Origin: Halocynthiibacter namhaensis
GTDB lineage: Bacteria > Pseudomonadota > Alphaproteobacteria > Rhodobacterales > Rhodobacteraceae
Assembly (NCBI RefSeq): GCF_000812685.1
Contig: NZ_JWIF01000015.1
Location: 1-55,316, forward strand
DNA: 55,316 bases
Direction: 5' to 3'
The notes beneath the pieces are model-generated. The model made no database searches and was not told the origin of the DNA. It saw only the letters and a program-made list of their open reading frames with translations. How positions within the stretch are numbered: the first letter of the stretch is position 1; the number at the start of each line of letters is the position of its first letter. The position numbers and the translations under genes are program-made. Positions 41,806 to 50,734 of the stretch are shown piece by piece.

Positions 41806-42779
41806 CTCTCCCCTCAAACTCCCCCTCCAAGCAAGTGCTACAGTCCGCATCCCTGTCTGCCATCACACGGCGACGCATCGCGCATCTCATTCGCAAAACC
41901 GACCTACTGCCAACCCGCATGACACTGCCGGCAGGTACCGAGATTCACTATAAGACCGAGAACTTTCAATTCACCGGATCCTTTAAGCTGCGCGGGGCCT
42001 CTGCAAAGCTAAGCGGACTGCCGATTGATCGCCCGGTGATCACGGCCTCTTCGGGCAATCATGGAATCGCGTGTTCCCTTGCAGCGCAACGCACAGGGCA
42101 TAATCTAACAGTGGTCCTGCCAGAAAACGTGATAGCCCAGAAACGTGAAAAGATTGAATCCTTCGGCACCCGTGTCATTATCGCAGGCGCAGATTCATCC
42201 TTGGCCGAGGTACACGCGCGATCGCTGGCACAAGCCGAAGGCCACACATATGTGTCGCCATACAACGACGCAGACGTCATCGCAGGACAAGGGACCATCG
42301 GTCTAGAACTGCTGGAACAAATGCCACAGATCGACAATATTTTAATTTCCATGGGGGGTGGCGGTTTGATCTCTGGCATTGGGTCCGTGATGAAATCGAT
42401 GTCGCCGGTCACGAAAATCATCGGCGTCAGCGCAACAAATACTGCCGCTTTGGCCGCCTCTATCAAGGCTGGGCAAATCGTCGAAACTGAACATTTTGAT
42501 ACATTGGCCGATGGCGTCGCAGGCGGGGTGGATGCGAATTCACTGACACTTCCCCTCGCAACCGAAGTCATTGACGAAATCATCCATATTGATGAACAAG
42601 CGATCGCAGAAGCATTGAAGATCATGGCATGGACCGAGAACATGATCGTGGAAGGTGCAGCTGCCATGGCACTGGCGCCCCTGCTGGCGTCACCCGAACG
42701 ATATGCAGGGAAAACCAATGTCGTTCTGTTATGTGGCGCAAACTACGATAAACCTAGCATTGCGAAACTCTTGGTCTGA
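41802..42779 (+). CDS. Threonine/serine dehydratase-like PLP enzyme (fold type II)
   Basis: 325 residues. PLP Lys in FTGSFKLRGASAKL; SSGNHG and the Gly loop SMGGGGLISGIGSV bind the cofactor. Close relatives include threonine dehydratase, hydroxyectoine-pathway EutB and beta-hydroxyaspartate dehydratase. There is no C-terminal ACT regulatory domain, so it is catabolic in type. It overlaps the OCD-family gene by four bases. Confidence 0.87.
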   Translation: MTLPSNSPSKQVLQSASLSAITRRRIAHLIRKTDLLPTRMTLPAGTEIHYKTENFQFTGSFKLRGASAKLSGLPIDRPVITASSGNHGIACSLAAQRTGHNLTVVLPENVIAQKREKIESFGTRVIIAGADSSLAEVHARSLAQAEGHTYVSPYNDADVIAGQGTIGLELLEQMPQIDNILISMGGGGLISGIGSVMKSMSPVTKIIGVSATNTAALAASIKAGQIVETEHFDTLADGVAGGVDANSLTLPLATEVIDEIIHIDEQAIAEALKIMAWTENMIVEGAAAMALAPLLASPERYAGKTNVVLLCGANYDKPSIAKLLV

Positions 42780-42965
42780 TCTACGACCTTTCGGCGACAG
42801 TCCGGCAATAATATGCGCTCAACGGTCGCCTAAATCGCAACCGGTGAATGCCTGATCTGCTTTGCTTGAATTGGGCCGTATATGCAGTGGCCATCCGATT
42901 GGTAACGGGCCGGAAATTCTCCTTGCCGCGTGGTGAATTCATGACGGTAAATTTGTGATTGGATT

Positions 42966-42988
42966 TTGGATCCAATTATTGTATTCAA
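42966..42988 (+). promoter_or_regulatory. Candidate GntR operator upstream of the hydroxyproline genes
   Basis: TTGGATCCAA (42966-42975, a perfect palindrome) is followed by TTGTATTCAA (42979-42988). Both fit TTGkATnCAA; a third copy, TTGGATACAA, lies at 48080-48089 before the dehydrogenase gene. FCD-type GntR regulators often bind such sites, and one is encoded at 47358. Confidence 0.5.
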
Positions 42989-43096
42989 CTTATGCCGAGT
43001 CTCTTTTGCCAGTCAAAAACAGAGGCAAAGCACATATTTACTTGGCAACCGCCAACCCGAACCGCAATCAATCGCGAAACAAAAAGGGACACCCCT

Positions 43097-44056
43097 ATGT
43101 CTGAGAACATCTTCACCGGCACCATGCCCGCCCTCATGACCCCATGCAAAGCCGATCGTACACCTGACTTTGACGCGCTTGTGAAAAAAGGCCGCGAAAT
43201 GATCGCAGCGGGCATGTCTGCGGTTGTTTATTGCGGCTCTATGGGTGATTGGCCTTTGCTCAGCGATCAAGAACGTATGACTGGTGTTGAACGTTTGGTC
43301 GAAGCTGGCATTCCCGTTGTTGTTGGCACCGGTGCGATCAACTCAAAATCCGCCGTGGCCCATGCCGCACATGCGCAAAAAGTTGGCGCAGTTGGGCTTA
43401 TGGTAATTCCACGCGTTCTCTCACGTGGATCTTCCCCTGCGGCACAGAAAAGCCACTTCAAGGCAATCCTAGAAGCGGCGCCTGACGTGCCCGCGATCAT
43501 CTACAACAGCCCGGTATATGGTTTTGCCACCAAGGCTGACCTGTTCTTCGCTCTGCGTGCGGAACACAAGAACCTGATTGGTTTCAAAGAATTCGGCGGC
43601 AAAGACGATTTGCGCTATGCAGCGGAACATATCACCAGCCACGACAGCGAAGTCACCCTGATGGTTGGCGTTGACACCGAAGTCTATCATGGTTTCGTCA
43701 ACTGTGGCGCAACAGGGTCTATCACGGGCATCGGCACCGCCCTGCCAAAAGAAGCACTGCTTCTTGCGTCTCTCGCAAAGAAAGCTGCTGCCGGCAACGC
43801 CGAAGCTCGGACGCGCGCATTGGAACTGGAAGAGGCCTTTGGCGTGCTGGCCAGCTTTGATGAAGGCACCGATCTTGTTCTCTATTACAAATACCTTCTC
43901 GTGCTGAACGGCGAAGAAGAATACCGCCTGCATTTCTACGAAACTGACGAACTTTCCGACGCCCAGCGCAACTATTGTGAACAACAATATGCCCTGTTCA
44001 ACGCATGGTTCGCCGATTGGTCAAAGCAAGGCGGGATCATCGCTGAATGCATGTAA
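43097..44056 (+). CDS. Pyrroline-4-hydroxy-2-carboxylate deaminase candidate (DHDPS/NAL superfamily)
   Basis: 319 residues of the dihydrodipicolinate synthase / N-acetylneuraminate lyase superfamily: FTGTMPALMTPCKADRTPDF, IIYNSPVYG (Tyr) and the Schiff-base Lys in LIGFKEFGGKDD. Placed directly before a hydroxyproline epimerase and a D-amino-acid oxidase, it most likely converts delta1-pyrroline-4-hydroxy-2-carboxylate to 2-oxoglutarate semialdehyde and ammonia. AGGGA upstream supports ATG 43097; the longer in-frame start at 42959 would cover the operator. Confidence 0.85.
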   Translation: MSENIFTGTMPALMTPCKADRTPDFDALVKKGREMIAAGMSAVVYCGSMGDWPLLSDQERMTGVERLVEAGIPVVVGTGAINSKSAVAHAAHAQKVGAVGLMVIPRVLSRGSSPAAQKSHFKAILEAAPDVPAIIYNSPVYGFATKADLFFALRAEHKNLIGFKEFGGKDDLRYAAEHITSHDSEVTLMVGVDTEVYHGFVNCGATGSITGIGTALPKEALLLASLAKKAAAGNAEARTRALELEEAFGVLASFDEGTDLVLYYKYLLVLNGEEEYRLHFYETDELSDAQRNYCEQQYALFNAWFADWSKQGGIIAECM

Positions 44057-44979
44057 TTGATAGCCACACCGGTGGGATGCCCACACGGGTGATCCTTGAT
44101 GGCGGTCCCAACCTTGGGTTGGGGTCGTTGGATATCCGTGCGCAGACGCTGGCCGACCACCATCAAGACTTTTATAAATCAGTCATGCTGGAGCCCCGCG
44201 GACAGGCGGGCATGGTTGGCGCGCTGCTGGTGGAACCTACCAATGCAGATTGCGTCACTGGCGTTATATATTTTGACGCCGAAGCCGTGCTTGGCATGTG
44301 TGGGCATGGCACCATTGGGCTGGCGGTAACGCTGTTACACATGGGCCGCATCTCCACCGGGACACACAAAATAGAGACCCCGGCAGGCATCGTCACTGTC
44401 GATGTGCATGACGCCAATACGGTCTCGGTGACCAATATCGAAAGCCACCAGATACACGCCAATGTGACGGTTGACGTGCCAGACCATGGCACAGTCAGTG
44501 GCGACGTCGCCTATGGCGGCAATTGGTTCTACATCATCGATCCAAGCCCGCTGGCCGTCACCACTGCCAACATCCCCGCTTTAGCCGACCTCGCCATTGC
44601 CACACGCGACGCCTGTAATGCGCGCAGCATCGGCGGCCCAAATGGGGAAGCCATCGACCATGTCATTCTGCGCGGGCCTGACCCCGAAACCGGTGCCCAC
44701 AGCCGTAACTTCGTATTATGCCCCGACGATGAATATGATCGATCCCCCTGCGGTACGGGCAGCTCGGCGTATCTGGCGTGTCTGGCGGCATCAAACCGCT
44801 TAAATCCTGGGCACGAAATTATTTTGGAAAGCGTCATCGGCAGCGCGTACCAAGCGTCATACCAACCCGGTCAAAACGGCGGCGTCATTCCCACCTTAAA
44901 GGGCCAAGCTTGGATCATGGCCGAAAGCACGTTGATCTTCGACGCAACCGACCCCTTTCGCAAGGGCATTTATTTGTGA
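44047..44979 (+). CDS. 4-hydroxyproline 2-epimerase (proline racemase family)
   Basis: 310 residues. Both catalytic Cys are present: C85 in MCGHGTIG and C235 in DRSPCGTGSSA. The N-terminus IDSHTGGMPTRV is the 4-hydroxyproline epimerase form (H-x-G-G-x-P-x-R). It turns trans-4-hydroxy-L-proline into cis-4-hydroxy-D-proline. It overlaps the deaminase by 10 bases and the oxidase by four. Confidence 0.92.
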   Translation: MHVIDSHTGGMPTRVILDGGPNLGLGSLDIRAQTLADHHQDFYKSVMLEPRGQAGMVGALLVEPTNADCVTGVIYFDAEAVLGMCGHGTIGLAVTLLHMGRISTGTHKIETPAGIVTVDVHDANTVSVTNIESHQIHANVTVDVPDHGTVSGDVAYGGNWFYIIDPSPLAVTTANIPALADLAIATRDACNARSIGGPNGEAIDHVILRGPDPETGAHSRNFVLCPDDEYDRSPCGTGSSAYLACLAASNRLNPGHEIILESVIGSAYQASYQPGQNGGVIPTLKGQAWIMAESTLIFDATDPFRKGIYL

Positions 44980-46220
44980 GCGCGCCCAGCGATATCATCG
45001 TGATTGGCGCCGGTATCATCGGTATCAGCACAGCCCTTGAATTGACCCGCGCAGGTCACCGTGTTCGCGTGTTTGATCGTGACGGCATTGCCATGGGCGC
45101 GTCTCTTGGCAACGCGGGCGCCTTCGCTTTTACCGATATTGTTCCGCTGGCCACACCTGGCATCATGCGCAAAGCCCCGAAATGGCTGCTAGATCCGCTT
45201 GGCCCGCTATCAATCCCCCCGCGATATGCATTGAAGATAGCACCTTGGATGTTGCGGTTTTGGCGCGCCAGCTGGCAGGATCGTTACGCGCATTCCGTTA
45301 AGGCACAAAGCACGTTGATGGATCTGGCCCGCAGCGCTTTGGAACGCCAGATCAAAGCCACGGACGGCGAAGACCTAATCAAGCGCCAAGGGCAGCTGCA
45401 ATTATTTGAAGGCGAAACAGAATTCCGTGCAAGCCTGCCCGGTTGGGACCTGCGCCGCGATCATGGCATCCGCTTTGACCTACTTCAAAGCCCCGAGGCC
45501 ATTGCAGAAATTCAGCCCGGAATTGATGCGCGCTTTACTCATGCTGGCTTCACCCCCGATTGGATCAACACTGTGGATCCCAAGACCTGGACGGAACATC
45601 TTGCCCAGGCCTTTCTTGCGCTTGGCGGCACGATTGAACGTAGCGATGTCCAAGCCATCACCCCACACGAAAACCACATCTGCGTAAGCCATTCCAACGG
45701 CACAGAGACCGCCGAAAAAGTGATCGTCGCTGCTGGCGCTTGGTCTCATCACCTGGCCAAAACCTTGGGTGATCACATCCCGCTTGAAACAGAACGCGGC
45801 TACAACACCACCCTGCCCGCCGGTGCCTTTGACATTCGCACGCATCTCACATTTGGCGGTCATGGCTTTGTTGTGTCCGGGATAAATGATGGCGTACGGG
45901 TCGGCGGGGCTGCGGAAATGGGTGGATTGAACCTGCCGCCAAATTATAAGCGTTCTGACATTCTTCTACAAAAGGCAGCTAGCTTTCTGCCCGGCCTAAA
46001 CGCCAAAGGAGGCACGCAGTGGATGGGGTTTCGCCCCTCAACGCCTGACAGCTTGCCCGTGATTGGCGCGTCACCGCATGCCGCCAATGTGATCTATGCC
46101 TTTGGGCACGGTCACCTTGGCCTCACCCAATCCGCCGCCACCGCCGAGATCGTCACCGCACTTGTGCAAAACACCCCATCCCCCATCGCAACCGACGCCT
46201 ATAGGCCTGAACGTTTCTAA
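44976..46220 (+). CDS. D-hydroxyproline dehydrogenase (FAD-dependent, DAO family)
   Basis: 414 residues from GTG 44976 (GTGA overlap). FAD-binding DIIVIGAGIIGISTALELTR, and the C-terminal MGFRPSTPDSLPVIG and FGHGHLGLTQSAAT of DadA-like oxidases. In this operon it should oxidise cis-4-hydroxy-D-proline to delta1-pyrroline-4-hydroxy-2-carboxylate. Electrons probably pass to the respiratory chain rather than oxygen, by family analogy. Confidence 0.88.
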   Translation: MSAPSDIIVIGAGIIGISTALELTRAGHRVRVFDRDGIAMGASLGNAGAFAFTDIVPLATPGIMRKAPKWLLDPLGPLSIPPRYALKIAPWMLRFWRASWQDRYAHSVKAQSTLMDLARSALERQIKATDGEDLIKRQGQLQLFEGETEFRASLPGWDLRRDHGIRFDLLQSPEAIAEIQPGIDARFTHAGFTPDWINTVDPKTWTEHLAQAFLALGGTIERSDVQAITPHENHICVSHSNGTETAEKVIVAAGAWSHHLAKTLGDHIPLETERGYNTTLPAGAFDIRTHLTFGGHGFVVSGINDGVRVGGAAEMGGLNLPPNYKRSDILLQKAASFLPGLNAKGGTQWMGFRPSTPDSLPVIGASPHAANVIYAFGHGHLGLTQSAATAEIVTALVQNTPSPIATDAYRPERF

Positions 46221-46232
46221 CCGGAGAACACC

Positions 46233-47258
46233 ATGCGCAGCAGCAAAACCATCCATGTCATCTCTGCTCATGCGGAAGGCGAAGTCGGCGATGTGATCGT
46301 CGGCGGTGTCTTACCGCCCCCAGGCGAAACCCTTTGGGATCAGCGCAGCTTCATCGCGCAAGACCAGACCCTTAGAAATTTTGTGCTGAATGAACCGCGC
46401 GGCGGCGTCTTTCGCCATGTGAACTTGCTTGTGCCACCCAAACACCCAGAGGCCGACGCGGCCTGGATCATTATGGAGCCGGAAGACACCCCCCCGATGT
46501 CAGGGTCAAATTCGATTTGCGTGTCCACTGTGTTGCTGGATGGCGGCCTGATCCCGATGCAGGAACCGATAACCGAGATGGTGCTTGAAGCCCCGGGGGG
46601 CCTGGTGCGTGTGCGGGCGGAATGCCGCAATGGCAAAGCCGAACGCATTTTCGTGCAAAACCTGCCATCCTTTGTGGATAAACTTGATGCCACACTTGAG
46701 GTCGAGGGCCTTGGCAGCATCAAGGTTGATACAGCTTACGGCGGTGACAGTTTTGTTGTCGTCGATGCACAATCGCTTGGCTTTGACATCAACGAAGACG
46801 AGGCCAAAGACATTGCCCGTCTGGGCGTGAAAATCACCAATGCGGCAAACGCCCAACTTGGCTTTCACCATCCTGAGAACCCAGATTGGAAACATATTTC
46901 GTTCTGTGCCTTCTGCGGGCCGCTCAGTGAAACGGAAACCGGCCTCACCGGGAAATCAGCCGTCGCCATTCAGCCAGGCAAAGTCGATCGTTCCCCAACA
47001 GGCACAGCTGTTTCCGCCCGCATGGCACTGATGGCAGCGCGCGGGCAGATGAAAACGGGCCAAACCTTTGATGCCGTGTCCATCATCGGGTCACGTTTTT
47101 CGGGGCGCATTCTTGGCGAAACCCTCGTCGGCACGACCCCCGCCATTTTGCCCGAAATCTCAGGGCGCGGCTGGGTAACTGGTATTCACCAACACATGCT
47201 GGACCCTGATGATCCTTGGCCAGGTGGGTATCGCCTCAGCGACACCTGGGGCGCGTAA
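46233..47258 (+). CDS. Proline racemase-family protein with Ser/Thr in place of the catalytic Cys pair
   Basis: 341 residues. The family fold is clear ([44 protein letters not shown]). The first catalytic position is Ser90 (MSGSNSI instead of MCGHGT) and the second is Thr256 (DRSPTGT). Cys/Cys enzymes are racemases or epimerases, and Cys/Thr enzymes are trans-3-hydroxy-L-proline dehydratases; Ser/Thr does not fit either. GGAG nine bases before ATG supports the start. Substrate is probably a proline derivative, given the operon. Confidence 0.8.
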   Translation: MRSSKTIHVISAHAEGEVGDVIVGGVLPPPGETLWDQRSFIAQDQTLRNFVLNEPRGGVFRHVNLLVPPKHPEADAAWIIMEPEDTPPMSGSNSICVSTVLLDGGLIPMQEPITEMVLEAPGGLVRVRAECRNGKAERIFVQNLPSFVDKLDATLEVEGLGSIKVDTAYGGDSFVVVDAQSLGFDINEDEAKDIARLGVKITNAANAQLGFHHPENPDWKHISFCAFCGPLSETETGLTGKSAVAIQPGKVDRSPTGTAVSARMALMAARGQMKTGQTFDAVSIIGSRFSGRILGETLVGTTPAILPEISGRGWVTGIHQHMLDPDDPWPGGYRLSDTWGA

Positions 47259-47270
47259 TCCCCAAACAAC

Positions 47271-47298
47271 AGGGGGCAAAATTTCGATTTTATCCCCT
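47271..47298 (+). terminator. Probable terminator after the hydroxyproline operon
   Basis: AGGGG..AAAAT, a TTCG loop, ATTTT..CCCCT: a stem with one mismatch and one wobble, then gcctttcc. Lies 12 bases after the stop. Confidence 0.45.
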
Positions 47299-47357
47299 GC
47301 CTTTCCAACAGTCTTTCGGGTAAGTATCAAAGACGCGTAGATGCAAAGGGCAATTGA

Positions 47358-48038
47358 ATGGTGGGCAAACGGACAGTTAACAAGCAGAGCCTCCCCGAGA
47401 TCATCGCAAATGATTTGCGCGAGCGCATCTTAAGCGGCGAGTTGGGCGAAGGCGAAGCCATCCGACAAGAAGCCTTGGCCACAGAATATGATGTGTCGCG
47501 CATGCCCATACGCGAGGCCTTGAAACGTCTCAGCGCTGAAGGTCTGGTCGATTGGGCCAACAACCGTGGTGGCACTGTCATACGCCATTCCATTGACCAA
47601 ATCGGCGAGATTTTTGACCTGCGAGAACTATTAGAAGTCGATCTATTTCGCCGCGCGATCCCCAATATGACGCCCGCCGATTTTTCCCGTTGCGAAGAGT
47701 TGATGCAAAAGATGGAAGCGTCCTATGACGGGGATGACGTCGGACAATGGGGCGAGCTAAATTATGACTATCACGCCGCCCTTTACGCCGCCTCTAACCG
47801 CGATTTGACCCGCGAACTTCTGAACCGGATCGGCCTACAGTCTGACCGATACATTCGCATGCATCTTAGCATCATGAAACAGCGCGAGCCTGCCAAAGAC
47901 GAACACCGCCAATTGCTGGCCTATGCCAAAGCCGGTGACATTGAAAACGCCTGTAGCCTACTGGAACGCCACATCAGGCGCACCCGTGATGAGTTGCTAG
48001 AAATGGTGACGGCACGGCGTTCGCAAGAAGGCAAATAA
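47358..48038 (+). CDS. GntR-family regulator (FCD domain)
   Basis: 226 residues. Winged HTH at about 10-75 (EIIANDLRERILSGELGEGEAIRQEALATEYDVSRMPIREAL) and an FCD ligand domain from about 85 (IFDLRELLEVDLFRRAI; HRQLLAYAKAGDIENACSLLERHI, with metal-binding His). It lies between the hydroxyproline operon and the aldehyde dehydrogenase gene, both of which have TTGkATnCAA sites, so it is the likely pathway regulator responding to a hydroxyproline intermediate. Confidence 0.9.
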   Translation: MVGKRTVNKQSLPEIIANDLRERILSGELGEGEAIRQEALATEYDVSRMPIREALKRLSAEGLVDWANNRGGTVIRHSIDQIGEIFDLRELLEVDLFRRAIPNMTPADFSRCEELMQKMEASYDGDDVGQWGELNYDYHAALYAASNRDLTRELLNRIGLQSDRYIRMHLSIMKQREPAKDEHRQLLAYAKAGDIENACSLLERHIRRTRDELLEMVTARRSQEGK

Positions 48039-48079
48039 ACGCGCGAGCGCATGCTCTGCGACTTGCAAAATCCTAAAAA

Positions 48080-48089
48080 TTGGATACAA
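48080..48089 (+). promoter_or_regulatory. Candidate GntR operator upstream of the aldehyde dehydrogenase gene
   Basis: TTGGATACAA, then TATCCACAA, 65 bases before the start; compare the pair at 42966-42988. Confidence 0.45.
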
Positions 48090-48154
48090 TATCCACAAAT
48101 TCAAATCTGCGTAGAATTCGCGCAAAAAACACATCCAGAATACGGAGCAAACTT

Positions 48155-49660
48155 ATGACTTTTACCCCACACGGAAAGCACCTCATCGCGGGTGAATGGC
48201 TTACGGGCAGCGAAGATTTCACCTCTGCGCCAGCACATGGGCCTGCGCATAGCTATTCCGTTGGCCGCGTGTCAGATGTTGACGCCGCAGCCCAAGCTGC
48301 TGAAGACGCCTTCTGGAGCTTCGGATACACCACTCGCGAAGTTCGCGCCAATTTCCTAAATGCCATCGCGGATGAAATCGAAGCCCGCGCTGACGCGATC
48401 ACCGAAATCGGCACCCAAGAAACTGGCCTGCCAGAAGGCCGTTTGCAAGGTGAACGCGGCCGCACAACAGGTCAGCTGCGTCTGTTCGCATCCCACATTT
48501 TGCAAGGTGATTATCTTGATCAGCGTCATGATGTGGCACTGCCAGATCGCGCGCCCCTCGCCCGCCCTGATCTTAAAATGATCCAACGTCCTATCGGGCC
48601 TATTGCGGTATTTGGCGCGTCCAACTTCCCGCTCGCGTTTTCCACCGCAGGCGGCGACACAGCAGCGGCCTTCGCGGCAGGGTGCCCTGTTGTCGTCAAA
48701 GGCCACAGCGCTCACCCTGGAACCAGTGAAATTATTGCCGAAGCAGTGCTTGCCGCCATCAAATCATGTGACCTGCACCCCGGTGTCTTCAGCTTGATCC
48801 AAGGCGGAAACCGCGAAGTTGGCGGCGCTTTGGTGCAACATCCCTTGATCAAAGCGGTTGGTTTCACGGGCTCTCTGGCAGGCGGCCGTGCATTGTTTGA
48901 TCTTTGTGCCGCGCGCCCAGAACCCATTCCGTTCTTCGGCGAGCTTGGGTCAGTCAACCCGATGTTCATCTTGAACAACGCACAGAACGCACGCGGTGAA
49001 GACATCGCAAAAGGCTGGGCTGGATCATTGACCATGGGGGCTGGCCAATTCTGCACCAACCCTGGCATCGCGATCGTCCACGCCGGAGATTCAGGCGAAG
49101 CCTTCGTCAAATCAGTGCATGACGCCCTGTCAGAGACTGGCGCACAAACCATGCTGACCGATGGAATTGCCTCAGCTTACCGCGATGGCCAACGCCGTAT
49201 TGCGCAAACCTCTGGCGTTCAAGATGTGCTGACCTCAACCTGTGATCAGCGCGATGCCACACCTTACCTTTATCGCACCACTGCACAAAACTGGCTGCAA
49301 AATGAGGCCCTCGCAGAAGAGGTCTTCGGCCCACTCGGTGTGGTCGTTTTGGCGGAAAATGTCGATGAAATGCGCGAGATTGCCCTAAGCCTGCAGGGCC
49401 AATTGACCTGTACCTTGCACATGGATGATGACGACACGGTTGCCGCGCAATCTTTGATGCCTGTCCTTGAACGCAAAGCGGGGCGCATCTTGGCGAATGG
49501 CTTCCCAACCGGTGTAGAAGTGGCCGACGCAATGATCCACGGTGGGCCCTATCCTGCATCGACGAACTTCGGCGCAACCTCCGTTGGTACATTGTCGATA
49601 CGTCGCTTCTTGCGCCCAGTTTGCTACCAAAACCTGCCCGCTGCGTTGCTGCCTGCATAA
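48155..49660 (+). CDS. 2-oxoglutarate semialdehyde dehydrogenase (NADP+ aldehyde dehydrogenase)
   Basis: 501 residues. Catalytic Cys in GAGQFCTNPGIAIV and the general-base Glu in FFGELGSVNP; cofactor region GPIAVFGASNFPLAFSTAGGD. This Cys context is that of the KGSADH-III-like dehydrogenases found with hydroxyproline genes. It finishes the pathway by making 2-oxoglutarate. GGAG lies eight bases before ATG 48155; the in-frame start at 48080 would fall on the operator. Confidence 0.9.
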   Translation: MTFTPHGKHLIAGEWLTGSEDFTSAPAHGPAHSYSVGRVSDVDAAAQAAEDAFWSFGYTTREVRANFLNAIADEIEARADAITEIGTQETGLPEGRLQGERGRTTGQLRLFASHILQGDYLDQRHDVALPDRAPLARPDLKMIQRPIGPIAVFGASNFPLAFSTAGGDTAAAFAAGCPVVVKGHSAHPGTSEIIAEAVLAAIKSCDLHPGVFSLIQGGNREVGGALVQHPLIKAVGFTGSLAGGRALFDLCAARPEPIPFFGELGSVNPMFILNNAQNARGEDIAKGWAGSLTMGAGQFCTNPGIAIVHAGDSGEAFVKSVHDALSETGAQTMLTDGIASAYRDGQRRIAQTSGVQDVLTSTCDQRDATPYLYRTTAQNWLQNEALAEEVFGPLGVVVLAENVDEMREIALSLQGQLTCTLHMDDDDTVAAQSLMPVLERKAGRILANGFPTGVEVADAMIHGGPYPASTNFGATSVGTLSIRRFLRPVCYQNLPAALLPA

Positions 49661-49695
49661 GGGCACACTAGTCGTAGCGAGACAGACATACATCC

Positions 49696-49728
49696 GGTGG
49701 AGGCTTCAATCGAATTGTGGCCTCCACC
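49696..49728. terminator. Terminator between convergent dehydrogenase and IclR genes
   Basis: GGTGGAGGC, 15-base loop, GCCTCCACC: 9-bp perfect stem. A run of Ts follows only 20 bases later (gctttttt at about 49746). Confidence 0.5.
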
Positions 49729-49793
49729 CATTGGGGCCTAGCGCCGCTTTTTTCGTCATAACTTCAATTCCCGCCATGTCTCGACAGAGCAAC

Positions 49794-50558
49794 CTATTCC
49801 GGGCTCCCTAAGTTTCCTGAAATCGCCCTGACGCATTCCAAAAGTGGCTTTGCATAGCTGTCTGGATCGTCGCGCAGCCGGTATAGCGGAACAGAGACAC
49901 TAACTGCGGCCGCAGGCAGGCCCCGGTCGTCAAAGATCGCAGCGCCGAAACAGGCGATGCCAACTTCGTTCTCTTGATCATCAAATATATACCCGTCTGA
50001 CCGACATGCTTCGATTTGTGCCTTGAGCGTCTCGGGATTGGTCGTGGTGAATGGGGTGATCGCATCAAGCGTAACGCCCTCAAGCATCGCTTCGCATTTC
50101 TCGTTGGGCAGCGCCGCCAAATATGCCTTGCCCACGCCGCTGGAATATAGAGGCACAAAAGTCCCGATTGTTGATCCCATCCGCACCGTTTCGTGGCTTT
50201 CGATCTTGTCAATATAGACAAGGCCTGCGCCGCTTGGGACTGCCAGATGTACTGTTTCGCCGGTTCGATCTCGAAGTGTTTCCAACAGGCTACGCGCGAT
50301 GTCGCGGATGTCAGATTGGGCAAGCGCTCGGCGCGCCAGCATGACCAAACGTGGCCCTAGTTTATAGCGCCGATCCGTCGTCTGAATAATCATATCTTCA
50401 GCCTCTAGCCCCGCCAGAAGGCGGTAAAGCGTCGGACGGGTCAGGTTACATTCTTCCATCAATTCGCGAAGGACCGGCGGCCGTGGGCGGTCCGCGATAT
50501 GTTGCAGCAGGTCGATATTGCGAGAGAAGCTCTGTGTTCCCTGAACGGTTTTAGTCAT
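49794..50558 (-). CDS. IclR-family transcription regulator
   Basis: 254 residues. N-terminal winged HTH (NIDLLQHIADRPRPPVLRELMEECNLTRPTLYRLLAGLE) and C-terminal IclR effector domain (about 85-250: VHLAVPSGAGLVYIDKIES, STIGTFVPLYSSGVGKAYLA, EVGIACFGAAIFDD). Divergent from the truncated cupin gene, with inverted repeats in the shared region at 50594-50637. It probably controlled the lost downstream pathway. Confidence 0.92.
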   Translation of the reverse strand: MTKTVQGTQSFSRNIDLLQHIADRPRPPVLRELMEECNLTRPTLYRLLAGLEAEDMIIQTTDRRYKLGPRLVMLARRALAQSDIRDIARSLLETLRDRTGETVHLAVPSGAGLVYIDKIESHETVRMGSTIGTFVPLYSSGVGKAYLAALPNEKCEAMLEGVTLDAITPFTTTNPETLKAQIEACRSDGYIFDDQENEVGIACFGAAIFDDRGLPAAAVSVSVPLYRLRDDPDSYAKPLLECVRAISGNLGSPE

Positions 50559-50593
50559 AGTTCCTCTTCCATAATTGACTCTTTGCCCAAGCC

Positions 50594-50637
50594 GGACATT
50601 CTGTCCATATTATTGATTATCATCCACAATATGGACA
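50594..50637. promoter_or_regulatory. Candidate IclR operator between divergent genes
   Basis: GGACA-TTC-TGTCC (50594-50606), then TGTCCATATT (50602-50611) and AATATGGACA (50628-50637), a perfect 10-bp inverted repeat with a 16-base spacer. Placed between the IclR gene and the cupin gene. Confidence 0.55.
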
Positions 50638-50734
50638 TTTCGTGCGGAATACAACGAAAAACACGACCGCATCGTTTCGCGTTCTCAATGCCCCCACCAA
50701 GCCTGTAACGGCCCGCTCACAAAAGGAAGCACAC

